Source of the DNA: Mycobacterium sp. GA-2829
GTDB taxonomy: Bacteria > Actinomycetota > Actinomycetes > Mycobacteriales > Mycobacteriaceae
Assembly (NCBI RefSeq): GCF_001499965.1
Contig: NZ_LQIT01000017.1
Span: forward strand, 1 to 64,000
Direction: 5' to 3'
DNA length: 64,000 nucleotides
Part shown: one piece after another, positions 42,944 to 51,257 of the stretch
Layout: each line of letters opens with the position of its first letter
How positions within the stretch are numbered: position 1 is the stretch's first letter
Made by a program: the position numbers and the translations under genes
The notes under the pieces: generated by a model
The model's input: the letters and a program-made list of their open reading frames with translations, nothing else
Database searches by the model: none
What the model was told of the DNA's origin: nothing

Positions 42944-44296
42944 ATGGCCGCCAAACCCCTCGCCGCAGCCGCCATCGCGCAACTGGAGTCCGATGGCGTC
43001 GCCACCCTGATCGGTACGGTCGTCAACCCAGCGGGGCTCACCCACGCCAAGACGATCCCGCTGCGCCGGATGGGCGCGTTCGCCGAACCCGGTCTCGGCG
43101 CCAGCCCGGTCTGGCACGCGTTCACCATCGACCAGACCGGCATCGTGTTCGGCGACGCGATCAGCGTCGTCGGCGATCAACGGATCCGCATCGACCTCGG
43201 CGGTCTGCGCATCCTGGGCGACGGATTGGCCTGGGCGCCAGGAGGATTCTTCGACCAGAACGGCGAGCCCGACCCGTACTGCGCACGCGGCGCCCTGCGC
43301 CGGGTGGAGGAGCGGTTGGCCGCCGCGGGCCTGACCGCCGCTGTCGGGCACGAGATGGAGTTCGTGCTGGTCGGCGCCGACGGCGGCCGGCTGCCCGCCA
43401 CCCTGTGGGCACAGTACGGACTGGCCGGGGTGCTCGAGTACGAGGGGTTCGTCCGCGACGTGACCGATGCCGCGACCAGCTCAGGGGTGCCGATCGAACA
43501 GTTCCATCCCGAGTACGGGGCCAACCAGTTCGAGATCTCACTGCCCCCGACGACCCCGGTCGCGGCGGCGGATCTGCTGGTGCTGATGCGGATCATCGTG
43601 GGGCGGGTGGCTCGCCGGTACGGGCTGCGGGTGAGCCTGTCACCGGTCCCGTTCGCGGGCAGCGTGGGAAACGGTGCCCATCAACACTTCTCGCTACGGC
43701 GCGGGAGGACCCCGCTGTTCTCCGGTGGGACCGGTGCGCACGGGATGACCGCGGAGGGTGAGCACGCCGTGGCGGGGCTGGTCGCCGGACTGGCCGAGGC
43801 GCAGGGCGTGCTGTGCGGTTCGGTGCTGTCCGGGCTGCGGATGCAACCGGGTCATTGGTCGGGCGCCTACATCTGCTGGGGCACCGAGAACCGAGAGGCC
43901 GCGGTGCGGTTCCTGCAGGACGGACCGGGCAGCGTGCACGGCGGCAACGTCGAGGTCAAGATCGTCGACCCGTCGGCCAACCCCTACCTCGCCTCGGCGG
44001 CCATCCTCGGGCTCGCGCTCGACGGGATCGAACGCGAGCGCGCGCTGCCACCGGAAACCGGCGTGGACCCGGCCACGCTGACCGAAACCCAACGCGCACA
44101 GGCGGGTACGGTACTGCTCCCGACCCGCCAGCTCGACGCCCTGCACGCCCTCGACCAGTCCACGCTCATGCGCGGCATCCTGGGCGATCAGGTGGTCGAC
44201 AGTGTGGTCGCGGTACGCCGCTACGAATCGGAACATTTCGGCGGGTTGTCCCCGGAGGAGCAGACCGAACTGTTCCGGATGGCGTGGAGTGTGTGA
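42944..44296 (+). CDS. glnA3: Glutamine synthetase-like enzyme GlnA3
   Basis: 450 residues, type-I GS fold without the adenylylation loop tyrosine context of GlnA1. Metal and ATP sites: GHEMEFVL, HPEYGANQFEIS, NGAHQHFSL and TENREAAVRFL. In VEVKIVDPSANPYLAS the arginine of canonical GS (ExRxxD) is a lysine near residue 339, which suggests an altered acceptor. GlnA3-group enzymes in actinobacteria include gamma-glutamylpolyamine synthetases; that role is plausible but not demonstrated here. Starts 14 bp after the CMD gene; the start is an ATG with no strong ribosome site. Confidence 0.9.
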   Translation: MAAKPLAAAAIAQLESDGVATLIGTVVNPAGLTHAKTIPLRRMGAFAEPGLGASPVWHAFTIDQTGIVFGDAISVVGDQRIRIDLGGLRILGDGLAWAPGGFFDQNGEPDPYCARGALRRVEERLAAAGLTAAVGHEMEFVLVGADGGRLPATLWAQYGLAGVLEYEGFVRDVTDAATSSGVPIEQFHPEYGANQFEISLPPTTPVAAADLLVLMRIIVGRVARRYGLRVSLSPVPFAGSVGNGAHQHFSLRRGRTPLFSGGTGAHGMTAEGEHAVAGLVAGLAEAQGVLCGSVLSGLRMQPGHWSGAYICWGTENREAAVRFLQDGPGSVHGGNVEVKIVDPSANPYLASAAILGLALDGIERERALPPETGVDPATLTETQRAQAGTVLLPTRQLDALHALDQSTLMRGILGDQVVDSVVAVRRYESEHFGGLSPEEQTELFRMAWSV

Positions 44297-44314
44297 CCCC
44301 GGCCGTGTGACGCC

Positions 44315-44758
44315 CTAGATCATCCCGGTCGCGTCGAAGACCCACGACGTGTCGGCCGACGCGAGATCCTCGAGCCACGTGGGCGGTGCGGTGGCCGTCA
44401 ACCCCGCCATGTCCCAGTAGTCCTTCCAGAGCGCGATCTTGCCGTCCTCGATCCGGTGCACCGTGACGAACCGCAGCAGGGCGGTCTCCCCGCCGGCCCA
44501 CTCCCACGTCTCGGAGTGCTCGTACATCACGTCGACCCCGTTGTCGACCAGCAGGCCGTCGTGGTTCTCGTAGCCGGCGAGCGGTTCGAGACCGACCTTG
44601 AGCCGCTTGACGATGTCGTCGGGGCCACGCGCGGCGAGCGCCGGGCCGAGCGGCATGTCGGCGTAGATGCAGTCGGGGGCCAGGAAGGTCTTCACCGCGT
44701 CCCAGTCCCGGGCCGACAGCGACTTCCACATCCCCAGCACCGTGTTCTCAACGGACAC
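44315..44758 (-). CDS. Limonene-1,2-epoxide hydrolase-like / NTF2-fold protein
   Basis: 147 residues from GTG 44758. NTF2/LEH-type sequence: VLGMWKSLSARDWDAVKTFLAPDCIYADMP, a HDGLLVDNGVDVMYEHSETWEWAGG beta segment, and FVTVHRIEDGKIALWKDYWDMAG near residue 105, which contains the Asp/Asn-rich motif of the LEH catalytic set. Could hydrolyse an epoxide or merely bind a hydrophobic ligand. Its start overlaps the amidohydrolase stop by 11 bp. An in-frame extension to 44797 overlaps more of that gene and is rejected. Confidence 0.78.
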   Translation of the reverse strand: MSVENTVLGMWKSLSARDWDAVKTFLAPDCIYADMPLGPALAARGPDDIVKRLKVGLEPLAGYENHDGLLVDNGVDVMYEHSETWEWAGGETALLRFVTVHRIEDGKIALWKDYWDMAGLTATAPPTWLEDLASADTSWVFDATGMI

Positions 44759-46535
44759 CGGCGAACTCCGTCGTCGGGGCGTCCACCGCGGGGGCACGGT
44801 GCGCGGCGCGCAGGAACCGTCCGGTGCGGTGCCTGCCGACCAGGGCGGTCGGCGCCCCGTCGCGGAACACCGTGTGCCCGCTGACCAGAACCGCGCTGAC
44901 GGTGTGGTCGTTGCGGTTGACCATGCGCTCGAGGCCGCCGTAGAAGTCGACGCCGTCCTCGGCGTACGCGTCGAGCGAGGCGTCGAGGCGCGCGGGGTCG
45001 ATCACCGCGAGGTCGGCGCGGTCACCCACGCGTAGGTGGCCGGCGTCGAGGCGGTACCAGTCGGCGAGTTCACCGGTGAGCCGGTGCACCGCCTGCTCGA
45101 CACTCATGAACGGGTGACCGGCCCGCTCGGCGTCGTGGACGTGACGCAGCAGGCGCAGCCCCATGTTGTAGAACGCCATGTTGCGCAGGTGCGCCCCGGC
45201 GTCGGAGAACCCCATCTGGATGCCCGGATCGCGCGCGAGTTTCTTGAGGACGTCGGGCCGGTGGTTCGAAATCGTTGTCCGCCAACGGACCTGGCGGCCG
45301 TACTCCAGCACCAGATCGAGGAACGCGTCGACGGGGTGCAGACCGCGCTCCACACCGACCTGGCCGAAGGACTTGCCGATCAGTGTGGCGTCCGGACAGC
45401 CGACGATCTCGGCGTCGAAGAAATCGCGCTGCCAGACCCGGACCCCCATCTTGTTCTCGTAGTCCTTGCGGAACCGGCGTCGGTAGTCCTCGTCGCGCAT
45501 CAGCGCGTTGCGCTCGACCTCGTCGCGCAGGTGCAGTGCGGCCGCGCCGGCGCCGAACTCCTCGAACACGACGAGGTCGATCCCGTCGGCGTACACCTCG
45601 AACGGCACCGGCAGGTGCTGCCAGCGGAAGTTGCCGCCGAGCCGGTTGACCGCGCGGGCGGCCGGTCCGAGGATCCGGACCGCGTACGGATTGGCCTTCA
45701 CGTCGGCCGCCGAGAGCAGGCTGGTCTTGAGCGGGTTGCGGAACACGCCGAGCGACTGGGCCAGCTGGGAGCCGAGATTGAGCGGGTTGGCGATGTCGGG
45801 TCCGGACTGCAGCACCCGGCCGGCGCGGCGCAGCAGGGCTTTGAGCCGACGCAGTTCGCGGGGTTTGGCGTAGGTCGACGGCAGGGTCCGCGAGCGGCAG
45901 GTGTCACCGTCGAGTTTGTCGAACAGCAACTGCTGGGAGGACATCCCGACGAACCCGGCGGCCAGCGCTTCGGAGAGCATCTCCTCCAGCCGGGCCTGCT
46001 CGGCGCGGGTGGGCCGTTCGGTCTTGCGGGTGGCGCGGTCGAGGCCCATGACGGCGGTCCGCATGTCGCTGTGACCGATGAACGCGCACACGTTGGGGCC
46101 GAGCGGACGCGATTCGAGGGCGGCGACGTAGTCCTCGCACGACATCCAGGTCTTGTGCCGGTCGACCGCGGCGATGACGTGTTCGCGGGGGATGGCCTCG
46201 ACCCGGCCGAACAAGTCCCCGGCGTCCTCGCCGTCGACGTGGATGGTGGACAGCGAACAGGATCCGAGCATCACCGTCGTCACGCCGTGGCGCAGTGACT
46301 CGCTGAGGGCGGGGCCCTCGAGCACCTCGACGTCGTAATGGGTGTGGATGTCGATCATCCCCGGAATGACCCATTTGCCCGCGGCGTCGATGACCTGCGG
46401 GCAGCCGGTGGTGTCGAGGTCGTCGGCGGTGATGGTGACGATGTGGCCGGCGCGGATGCCGATGCTGCGGATCGCCGACGGCGCTCCGGTGCCGTCGAAC
46501 CAGCGGCCGTTGGCGATGATCGTGTCGTAGGTCAC
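44748..46535 (-). CDS. Amidohydrolase (D-aminoacylase/N-acyl-D-amino acid deacylase-like)
   Basis: 595 residues from GTG 46535 (YDTIIANGRWFDGTGAPSA); a TTG at 46571 is an alternative. Metal-dependent hydrolase features: WVIPGMIDIHTHYD near residue 70 (His-x-His), GVTTVMLGSCSLS, and a distal SDAGAHLRNM segment near 435 with the catalytic aspartate, ending in GDRADLAVIDPARLD. Matches the Rv1879-type amidohydrolase in the equivalent M. tuberculosis position (from memory). Hydrolyses an N-acyl or cyclic amide; substrate unknown. Coupled to the downstream LEH-like gene. Confidence 0.87.
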   Translation of the reverse strand: MTYDTIIANGRWFDGTGAPSAIRSIGIRAGHIVTITADDLDTTGCPQVIDAAGKWVIPGMIDIHTHYDVEVLEGPALSESLRHGVTTVMLGSCSLSTIHVDGEDAGDLFGRVEAIPREHVIAAVDRHKTWMSCEDYVAALESRPLGPNVCAFIGHSDMRTAVMGLDRATRKTERPTRAEQARLEEMLSEALAAGFVGMSSQQLLFDKLDGDTCRSRTLPSTYAKPRELRRLKALLRRAGRVLQSGPDIANPLNLGSQLAQSLGVFRNPLKTSLLSAADVKANPYAVRILGPAARAVNRLGGNFRWQHLPVPFEVYADGIDLVVFEEFGAGAAALHLRDEVERNALMRDEDYRRRFRKDYENKMGVRVWQRDFFDAEIVGCPDATLIGKSFGQVGVERGLHPVDAFLDLVLEYGRQVRWRTTISNHRPDVLKKLARDPGIQMGFSDAGAHLRNMAFYNMGLRLLRHVHDAERAGHPFMSVEQAVHRLTGELADWYRLDAGHLRVGDRADLAVIDPARLDASLDAYAEDGVDFYGGLERMVNRNDHTVSAVLVSGHTVFRDGAPTALVGRHRTGRFLRAAHRAPAVDAPTTEFAGVR

Positions 46536-46623
46536 GTTGTCATAGAACAGTCCGGGTGGCGCGGGTGTCAACGATTCCAGTGAACAGGTTTCGGCATGTG
46601 TCTACTTGCACGCTGAGCTGCGG

Positions 46624-47547
46624 CTATCTACTCCAATTGTCCGGCCGGCGGCCGTCGACGTCGGTGAACCCGTACTCGCGGGCCAAGTGTGCCGAGGACA
46701 CCGACCGCTGATTCCACCGGCCGCGTCGGGCGTCGGCGGCGATGGCGGCGACCCCGCGTCCGACGTAGCGGGGCGTTTCGGAGTCGGCGAACCCTGGCGG
46801 GGCGGTCGGATGGCCGCCGGGCCGGTCCGGTTCCAGCGCCGTGCGCCAGTCCGCCTCGGTGACCCCGTAGTTGTCGAGCATCATCTCCGACCGCAACCAG
46901 CCGGGGGTCACGGCGACCGCGGTGGCGCCGAAGCCCGCCAGTTCGTGTCCGTGGCTGAACGCCAACCGGTTGACCGCGCATTTCACGAGGTCGTAGAACA
47001 CCGAGAGTCGGTAGTTCGTCGCATCGTAATCGGCTGTGCCATCGGTGATCTCGACCAGCAGGCCGCCGGGCCGTTCGACCAGCAGCGGCAGCAGGGCGTG
47101 TGAGGTGATGAGGTGGGTGTGCAGGCCGAGCTCGACGATGCGAAGTCCGTCGTCCAGATCGTGTCGCCACATCGGGCGGCCCCACGTCGAGGGCGGACCC
47201 TTGAGAACCTCGGCGCCCCAGATGTCGTTGACCAGGATGTCGAGATGGGCGTGGTCGGCGCGGACCCGGTCGGCCAGCGCGCGCACCTGGGCGATGTCGA
47301 GGTGGTCGACCCGGTGCGCGACGCCGAGTCCGCCGAGCGCGGTGACCGACTCCGCGGTCTCCTCGATCGTCTCGGGCCGGTCGTAGTCGGAGCCGCCGCG
47401 CCCGGCGCGCGTGCTGCGGCCGGTGCAGACGACCGTGGCGCCCGCCTCCCCGAGGGCGGCGGCGATCCCGCGCCCGGCTCCGCGGGTGGCGCCCGCGACC
47501 ACCGCGACGCGGCCGCGTAACGCGTCCGGATCTGGACGCCACGTCAT
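46624..47547 (-). CDS. Short-chain dehydrogenase/reductase, long variant
   Basis: 307 residues from ATG 47547. VVAGATRGAGRGIAAALGEAG as cofactor loop, DILVNDIWGAEVLKG in place of NNAG, and VEITDGTADYDATNYRLSVFYDLVK around the catalytic Ser/Tyr with YDLVK taking the YxxxK position. The NDIWG variant and long C-terminal tail mark a subgroup of SDRs common in actinobacteria. The cofactor loop is followed by CTGRSTRAGR, suggesting NADPH. Substrate unknown. Separated from the amidohydrolase by 88 bp, same strand. Confidence 0.85.
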   Translation of the reverse strand: MTWRPDPDALRGRVAVVAGATRGAGRGIAAALGEAGATVVCTGRSTRAGRGGSDYDRPETIEETAESVTALGGLGVAHRVDHLDIAQVRALADRVRADHAHLDILVNDIWGAEVLKGPPSTWGRPMWRHDLDDGLRIVELGLHTHLITSHALLPLLVERPGGLLVEITDGTADYDATNYRLSVFYDLVKCAVNRLAFSHGHELAGFGATAVAVTPGWLRSEMMLDNYGVTEADWRTALEPDRPGGHPTAPPGFADSETPRYVGRGVAAIAADARRGRWNQRSVSSAHLAREYGFTDVDGRRPDNWSR

Positions 47548-47613
47548 GACGCGAGTATGGCGGTCCCGGGCAAGCGGCACCGCCGGTTCGGCGAGAAGCG
47601 CATACTCGCGAAC

Positions 47614-48531
47614 GTGACTCCGCTGCAGCGCTACATCGCCGAAGAGATCGCCACCGACCACGTCGACGGGCTGCTGTCGCGCCGGGAGGCGGTGCGCAGG
47701 CTCTCACTGCTCGGCATCGGCACCGCGGGAGCGGCGGCGCTGTTCGCCGCGTGCAGCGCGAACAAGGAGCAGGAGCCCGAAGCGTCCGCGCCGGTGACCT
47801 CGAGCGGCGCCGCGACGGTCAACGCCCCGCCACCCGGCTCGCAGAACGCGGTGCCGACCGAACCGGTGACCTGGGCGGGGCCGCGCGGGGAGCTGCAGGG
47901 CGCGTGGGCCGCGGCCGTCGAACCCCGCGGCGCGGTGCTGGTGATCCACGAGAACAAGGGCCTCAACGACTACATCCGGTCGGTGGCCGGGCGGTTCGGC
48001 GGTATCGGATACTCCGCGTTGGCGATCGACCTGCTCTCCGGGCAGGGCGGCACCGCCACGTTCGCCGATCCCGCCGAGGCCACCGCGGCGCTGAGCAAGC
48101 TGCCGCCGGAGGAGGCCGTCGCCGACCTGAAATCCGGTGTCGACGAGTTGGCGCGCCGGGTGCCGGGACGCGGACTCGCCGCGGTCGGCTTCTGCATGGG
48201 CGGCGGCATGGTGTGGCGGCTGCTGGCGGCGGGGGAACCGCGGCTGGCCGCCGCCGTACCGTTCTACGGGCCCACCCCCGACAATCCCGACTTCTCCGGA
48301 TCGAAAAACGTTGCAGTGCTGGGCATCTACGCAGCCCAGGATCAACGGGTCAATGCCAGTGAACCGGTGGCGCGCGCGGCGCTGGAGAAGGCAGGCATGG
48401 TCTTCGAGCTGGTCACCGAACCCGACGCCAACCACGCCTTCTTCAACGACACCGGTGAGCGGTACAACGCCGCCGCGGCCGCCGACGCGTGGCAGCGCGT
48501 ACAGGACTGGTTCACCCGGCACGTCGACTAG
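47614..48531 (+). CDS. Exported dienelactone hydrolase-family lipoprotein
   Basis: 305 residues from GTG 47614. N-terminal RREAVRRLSLLGIGTAGAAALFAACS combines a twin-arginine motif with a lipobox-like LFAAC, so it is probably Tat-exported and lipidated. The DLH domain follows a Pro/Ser linker; catalytic triad Cys in VGFCMGGG near residue 200, Asp in IYAAQDQRV and His in DANHAFFND. Hydrolyses ester or lactone bonds outside the membrane; substrate unknown. ATG 47557 upstream lacks the motif alignment and is rejected. Divergent from the SDR gene. Confidence 0.87.
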   Translation: MTPLQRYIAEEIATDHVDGLLSRREAVRRLSLLGIGTAGAAALFAACSANKEQEPEASAPVTSSGAATVNAPPPGSQNAVPTEPVTWAGPRGELQGAWAAAVEPRGAVLVIHENKGLNDYIRSVAGRFGGIGYSALAIDLLSGQGGTATFADPAEATAALSKLPPEEAVADLKSGVDELARRVPGRGLAAVGFCMGGGMVWRLLAAGEPRLAAAVPFYGPTPDNPDFSGSKNVAVLGIYAAQDQRVNASEPVARAALEKAGMVFELVTEPDANHAFFNDTGERYNAAAAADAWQRVQDWFTRHVD

Positions 48532-48555
48532 AGGTTCCTCCTTGGCTCCCACCTG

Positions 48556-48619
48556 CCGCGAGCGTGCGCAGTTGCTGAAAATTTCGCGGCGTGTCGTGTG
48601 CAGACACGCACGCTCGCGG
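48556..48619. repeat. 64-bp palindromic repeat, copy 1
   Basis: Ends in perfect 13-bp inverted arms (CCGCGAGCGTGCG at 48556-48568 and its complement at 48607-48619), with a second small hairpin (GTGTC..GACAC) inside. Outside it, CCACCT and AGGTGG extend the stem imperfectly. Copy 2 at 49840-49903 has the same length, orientation and sequence apart from a few internal bases. The pair encloses the glycosyltransferase gene. Confidence 0.9.
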
Positions 48620-48707
48620 AGGAGGTGGGGCCGGAGTTCATGGGTTGTTCAGGGGGCGGTCGGCCCTGCGCAACGGTGTGCACGACCGCGACCGGTTGCA
48701 TCGACGT

Positions 48708-49813
48708 ATGCGGGTGGTCCAGGTCGCGAACTTCTACGGCCCACGGTCGGGCGGGCTGCGCACCGCGGTGGACCGGCTGGGCGCCGAATATCAGGCGGCC
48801 GGCCACGAGGTGACGCTCGTCGTCCCCGGCCCGCGCCACGAGCAGCAGCGCCTGTCGACCGGCGTTGAGCGAATCACGTTGCCCGCGAGACTGATTCCGT
48901 TCACCGGTGGCTATCGCGCGGTGCTGCCGGGTCCGGTGAAGGCGCTACTGCGCGAGCTGGACCCCGACGCCATCGAGGTGTCCGATCGGCTGACCCTGCG
49001 CACACTCGGCACGTGGGGCCGACGCCGCGGCGCCGCAACGGTGATGATCTCCCACGAAGACTCGACCGACTCGTCGGCCAGGTGCTGCCGGGCCGCGCCG
49101 CCCGCACGGTCGCCGACATCGCCAACCGCCGTACGGCGGGCACCTACGACATGGTCATCTGCACGACGGCGTTCGCACGCCGGGAGTTCGACCGCATCGA
49201 CGCCGCCAACGTGGTCACCGTGCCGCTGGGGGTGGACCTCGACCAGTTCCACCCGCGGCGGCGCTGCGGTCACCTTCGCCTGCGGTGGGCCGCCGCCAAA
49301 CAACCATTGCTCGTGCACTGCGGCCGATTGTCGGTCGAGAAGCATGCCCACCGCAGCATCGACACCGTGGCGGCGCTGCGGGCCGCCGGGGTCGAGGCGC
49401 GCTTGGTCGTCGTCGGAGACGGACCACTGCGGCAACGCCTCGAACGGCAGGCCGCCGGCCTGCCCGTCGCCTTCGCCGGCTACATCGGCTGCCGTGACAC
49501 CGTCGCCGCGATCCTGGCGTCCGCCGACGTCGCGCTCGCCCCCGGCCCGCACGAGACCTTCGGTCTTGCCGCCCTCGAGGCGCTGGCGTGCGGAACGCCT
49601 GCGGTGGTCTCCCGCACCTCCGCGCTCGCCGAGATCCTCACCGCCGGCAGTGGGGTGGCCGCCGACAACGACGCGGACGCCCTTGCCGATGCCGTCAGCG
49701 CGGTGCTGGATCTGCCGGAGTCGTTGCGCCGCAGCAGCGCTCGCCGGCGGGCCGAGCAGTTCACGTGGCCACGCACCGCGGCCGGCATGCTCGCCGCGAT
49801 GGGTGCGCACTGA
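48708..49813 (+). pseudogene. Glycosyltransferase family 4-like gene with an apparent 1-bp frameshift
   Basis: Starts at ATG 48708 (MRVVQVANFYGPRSGGLRTA, typical GT4 N-terminus) and runs in one frame to about 49057. From there the matching frame is shifted by -1 and continues RLDRLVGQVLPG ... GVDLDQFHP, LLVHCGRLSVEKH, VVVGDGPLRQRLE and GPHETFGLAALEALACGTPAVV (GT4 E-x7-E site) to the stop at 49813. The break falls where HERLDRL is expected: CACGAAGACTC would read correctly with one extra C. Without the shift it would be a ~368-aa mannosyl- or glucosyltransferase like those acting on phosphoinositol or glycolipids. Either a real pseudogene or a sequencing error. Confidence 0.82.
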
Positions 49814-49839
49814 CGTCGATCTTGCGCACAGTCGTCCCA

Positions 49840-49903
49840 CCGCGAGCGTGCGCAGTTGTCGAGAATTGCGCGGCGTGTCGTGTGCAGACACGCACGCTCG
49901 CGG
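49840..49903. repeat. 64-bp palindromic repeat, copy 2
   Basis: Same arms as copy 1 (CCGCGAGCGTGCG at 49840-49852 and complement at 49891-49903). Differences from copy 1 are confined to the stretch after GCAGTTG, where the inner AATT region differs by about five bases while remaining complementary in part. Lies 26 bp after the glycosyltransferase stop. Confidence 0.9.
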
Positions 49904-49998
49904 GAAAGGGGCTGAACCGTTTAACCGGCGGTGGGGGCGGGCACCCGTAATCAGCGGGACGGTCAATTGACCATGCCCGACCGACCGAAGGAGTCGAC

Positions 49999-50556
49999 GT
50001 GTCTACCAGCACGATCGTCTGGATCGTCGTCGCCGTTGTGGTGGTGCTGCTCATCCTCGCCGCCCTCGCGATGATGGCGCGCAAACGCCGCGACCAGCAA
50101 CGTCACCTCGAGGCGCAGCGGATTCGCGAGGAAGTCCAGGACCACCATCAGCGGGTCGAGAAGCGCGACCTCGTCGCGCAGCAGACCGAGGCCAAGGCCA
50201 GGGCGGCAGCGGCCGAGGCGGAGGCCAAGGCCGCGGAGGCGGCCCGCCTGCGTGATGTGGCGTCCACCCACCGCGAAGCCGTCGACGCCTCGCGTCAGGA
50301 GCTCGACGAGCGCCGCAGGCTCGCCGACGAACTGGACCCGCACACCAAGAAGGCCACCGAAAATGCCGAGGACATGCAGCCCGACGCCGCGGGTGGGCAG
50401 TTCCAGGACGCCCGCACCGACCATCGCACCCAAAGCGGGCGCACCGATCTGACGGGCCACCCGCAGGGCGATGTGCAGGGTGACGTCGGACAGCAGCAGC
50501 GCCCCGACCTCACTTCCGACCGAGGCCGTCCGCCGACGGAGCACCACATCCGATGA
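49999..50556 (+). CDS. Membrane-anchored coiled-coil protein
   Basis: 185 residues from GTG 49999, with AAGGAG upstream. One hydrophobic helix at residues 5-26 (IVWIVVAVVVVLLILAAL) then basic RKRRDQQRH, so the bulk is cytoplasmic. Residues 35-115 are an Ala/Glu/Arg-rich heptad-type coiled coil (EAKARAAAAEAEAKAAEAARL), followed by a polar, Gln/Asp-rich disordered tail. No enzymatic motif. Its stop overlaps the HAD gene start by 4 bp, suggesting co-translation. May act as a scaffold or stress protein; function unknown. Confidence 0.8.
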   Translation: MSTSTIVWIVVAVVVVLLILAALAMMARKRRDQQRHLEAQRIREEVQDHHQRVEKRDLVAQQTEAKARAAAAEAEAKAAEAARLRDVASTHREAVDASRQELDERRRLADELDPHTKKATENAEDMQPDAAGGQFQDARTDHRTQSGRTDLTGHPQGDVQGDVGQQQRPDLTSDRGRPPTEHHIR

Positions 50557-51254
50557 CCGAATCACACAGCACGGCCGGTTCCGCACCGGCCGTGCTTTTC
50601 GATATCGACGGCACGCTGGTCGACTCCAACTACCTGCACGTCAACGCCTGGCACCGCGCGTTCGCCGACGAGGGGCTGACCGTGGAGTCCTGGCGGGTGC
50701 ACCGGTCGATCGGCATGGACGGCTCCACACTCCTGGACACCCTGGTGCCCGACGCCGACGAGGACACCCGAAAACGCCTGAAGGACGCCCATTCTCGGTA
50801 TTACCTCGGCGACAAGGAGCTGCTGCGGCTGCTGCCGGGCGCACGGGAACTGCTGGAGAAGATCACGGGGCTGGGACTGCAGGTGGTGCTCGCCACCTCC
50901 GCGCCGGAGGACGAACTCGAGGTGCTGCGCGGGGTGCTCGACAGCGAGGACATCTACTCCGCGATGACCTCCGGCGGGGACGTCGACACCGCCAAACCCC
51001 AGCCCGACATCGTCAACATCGCGCTCGAACGCGCCGGTGTGGATGCCGGGCGCGCGGTGTTCGTCGGCGACGCGGTCTGGGACATCGAGGCGTGCGAACG
51101 CGCCGGACTGGTGTCGATCGGGGTGCTCAGCGGCGGGGTGTCCCGCGGTGAGCTCACCGAGGCCGGGGCGCGCGCGGTCTTCGAGAACGCCGAAGACCTG
51201 CGCGCGCACCTCGACGAGAGCCCGATCGCGGCCCTGCTGGGTCGCGCGGGCTGA
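50553..51254 (+). CDS. HAD-superfamily hydrolase (phosphoglycolate phosphatase/beta-PGM-like)
   Basis: 233 residues. All HAD motifs are present: VLFDIDGTLVDSN (nucleophile Asp near residue 17), VVLATSAPEDEL (motif II Ser), K in DTAKPQPDIVNIAL (III) and VFVGDAVWDIEAC (IV). A helical C1 cap lies between motifs I and II. Dephosphorylates a small phosphorylated metabolite in the cytoplasm; substrate unknown. ATG overlaps the coiled-coil gene stop. Confidence 0.92.
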   Translation: MTESHSTAGSAPAVLFDIDGTLVDSNYLHVNAWHRAFADEGLTVESWRVHRSIGMDGSTLLDTLVPDADEDTRKRLKDAHSRYYLGDKELLRLLPGARELLEKITGLGLQVVLATSAPEDELEVLRGVLDSEDIYSAMTSGGDVDTAKPQPDIVNIALERAGVDAGRAVFVGDAVWDIEACERAGLVSIGVLSGGVSRGELTEAGARAVFENAEDLRAHLDESPIAALLGRAG

Positions 51255-51257
51255 CCC

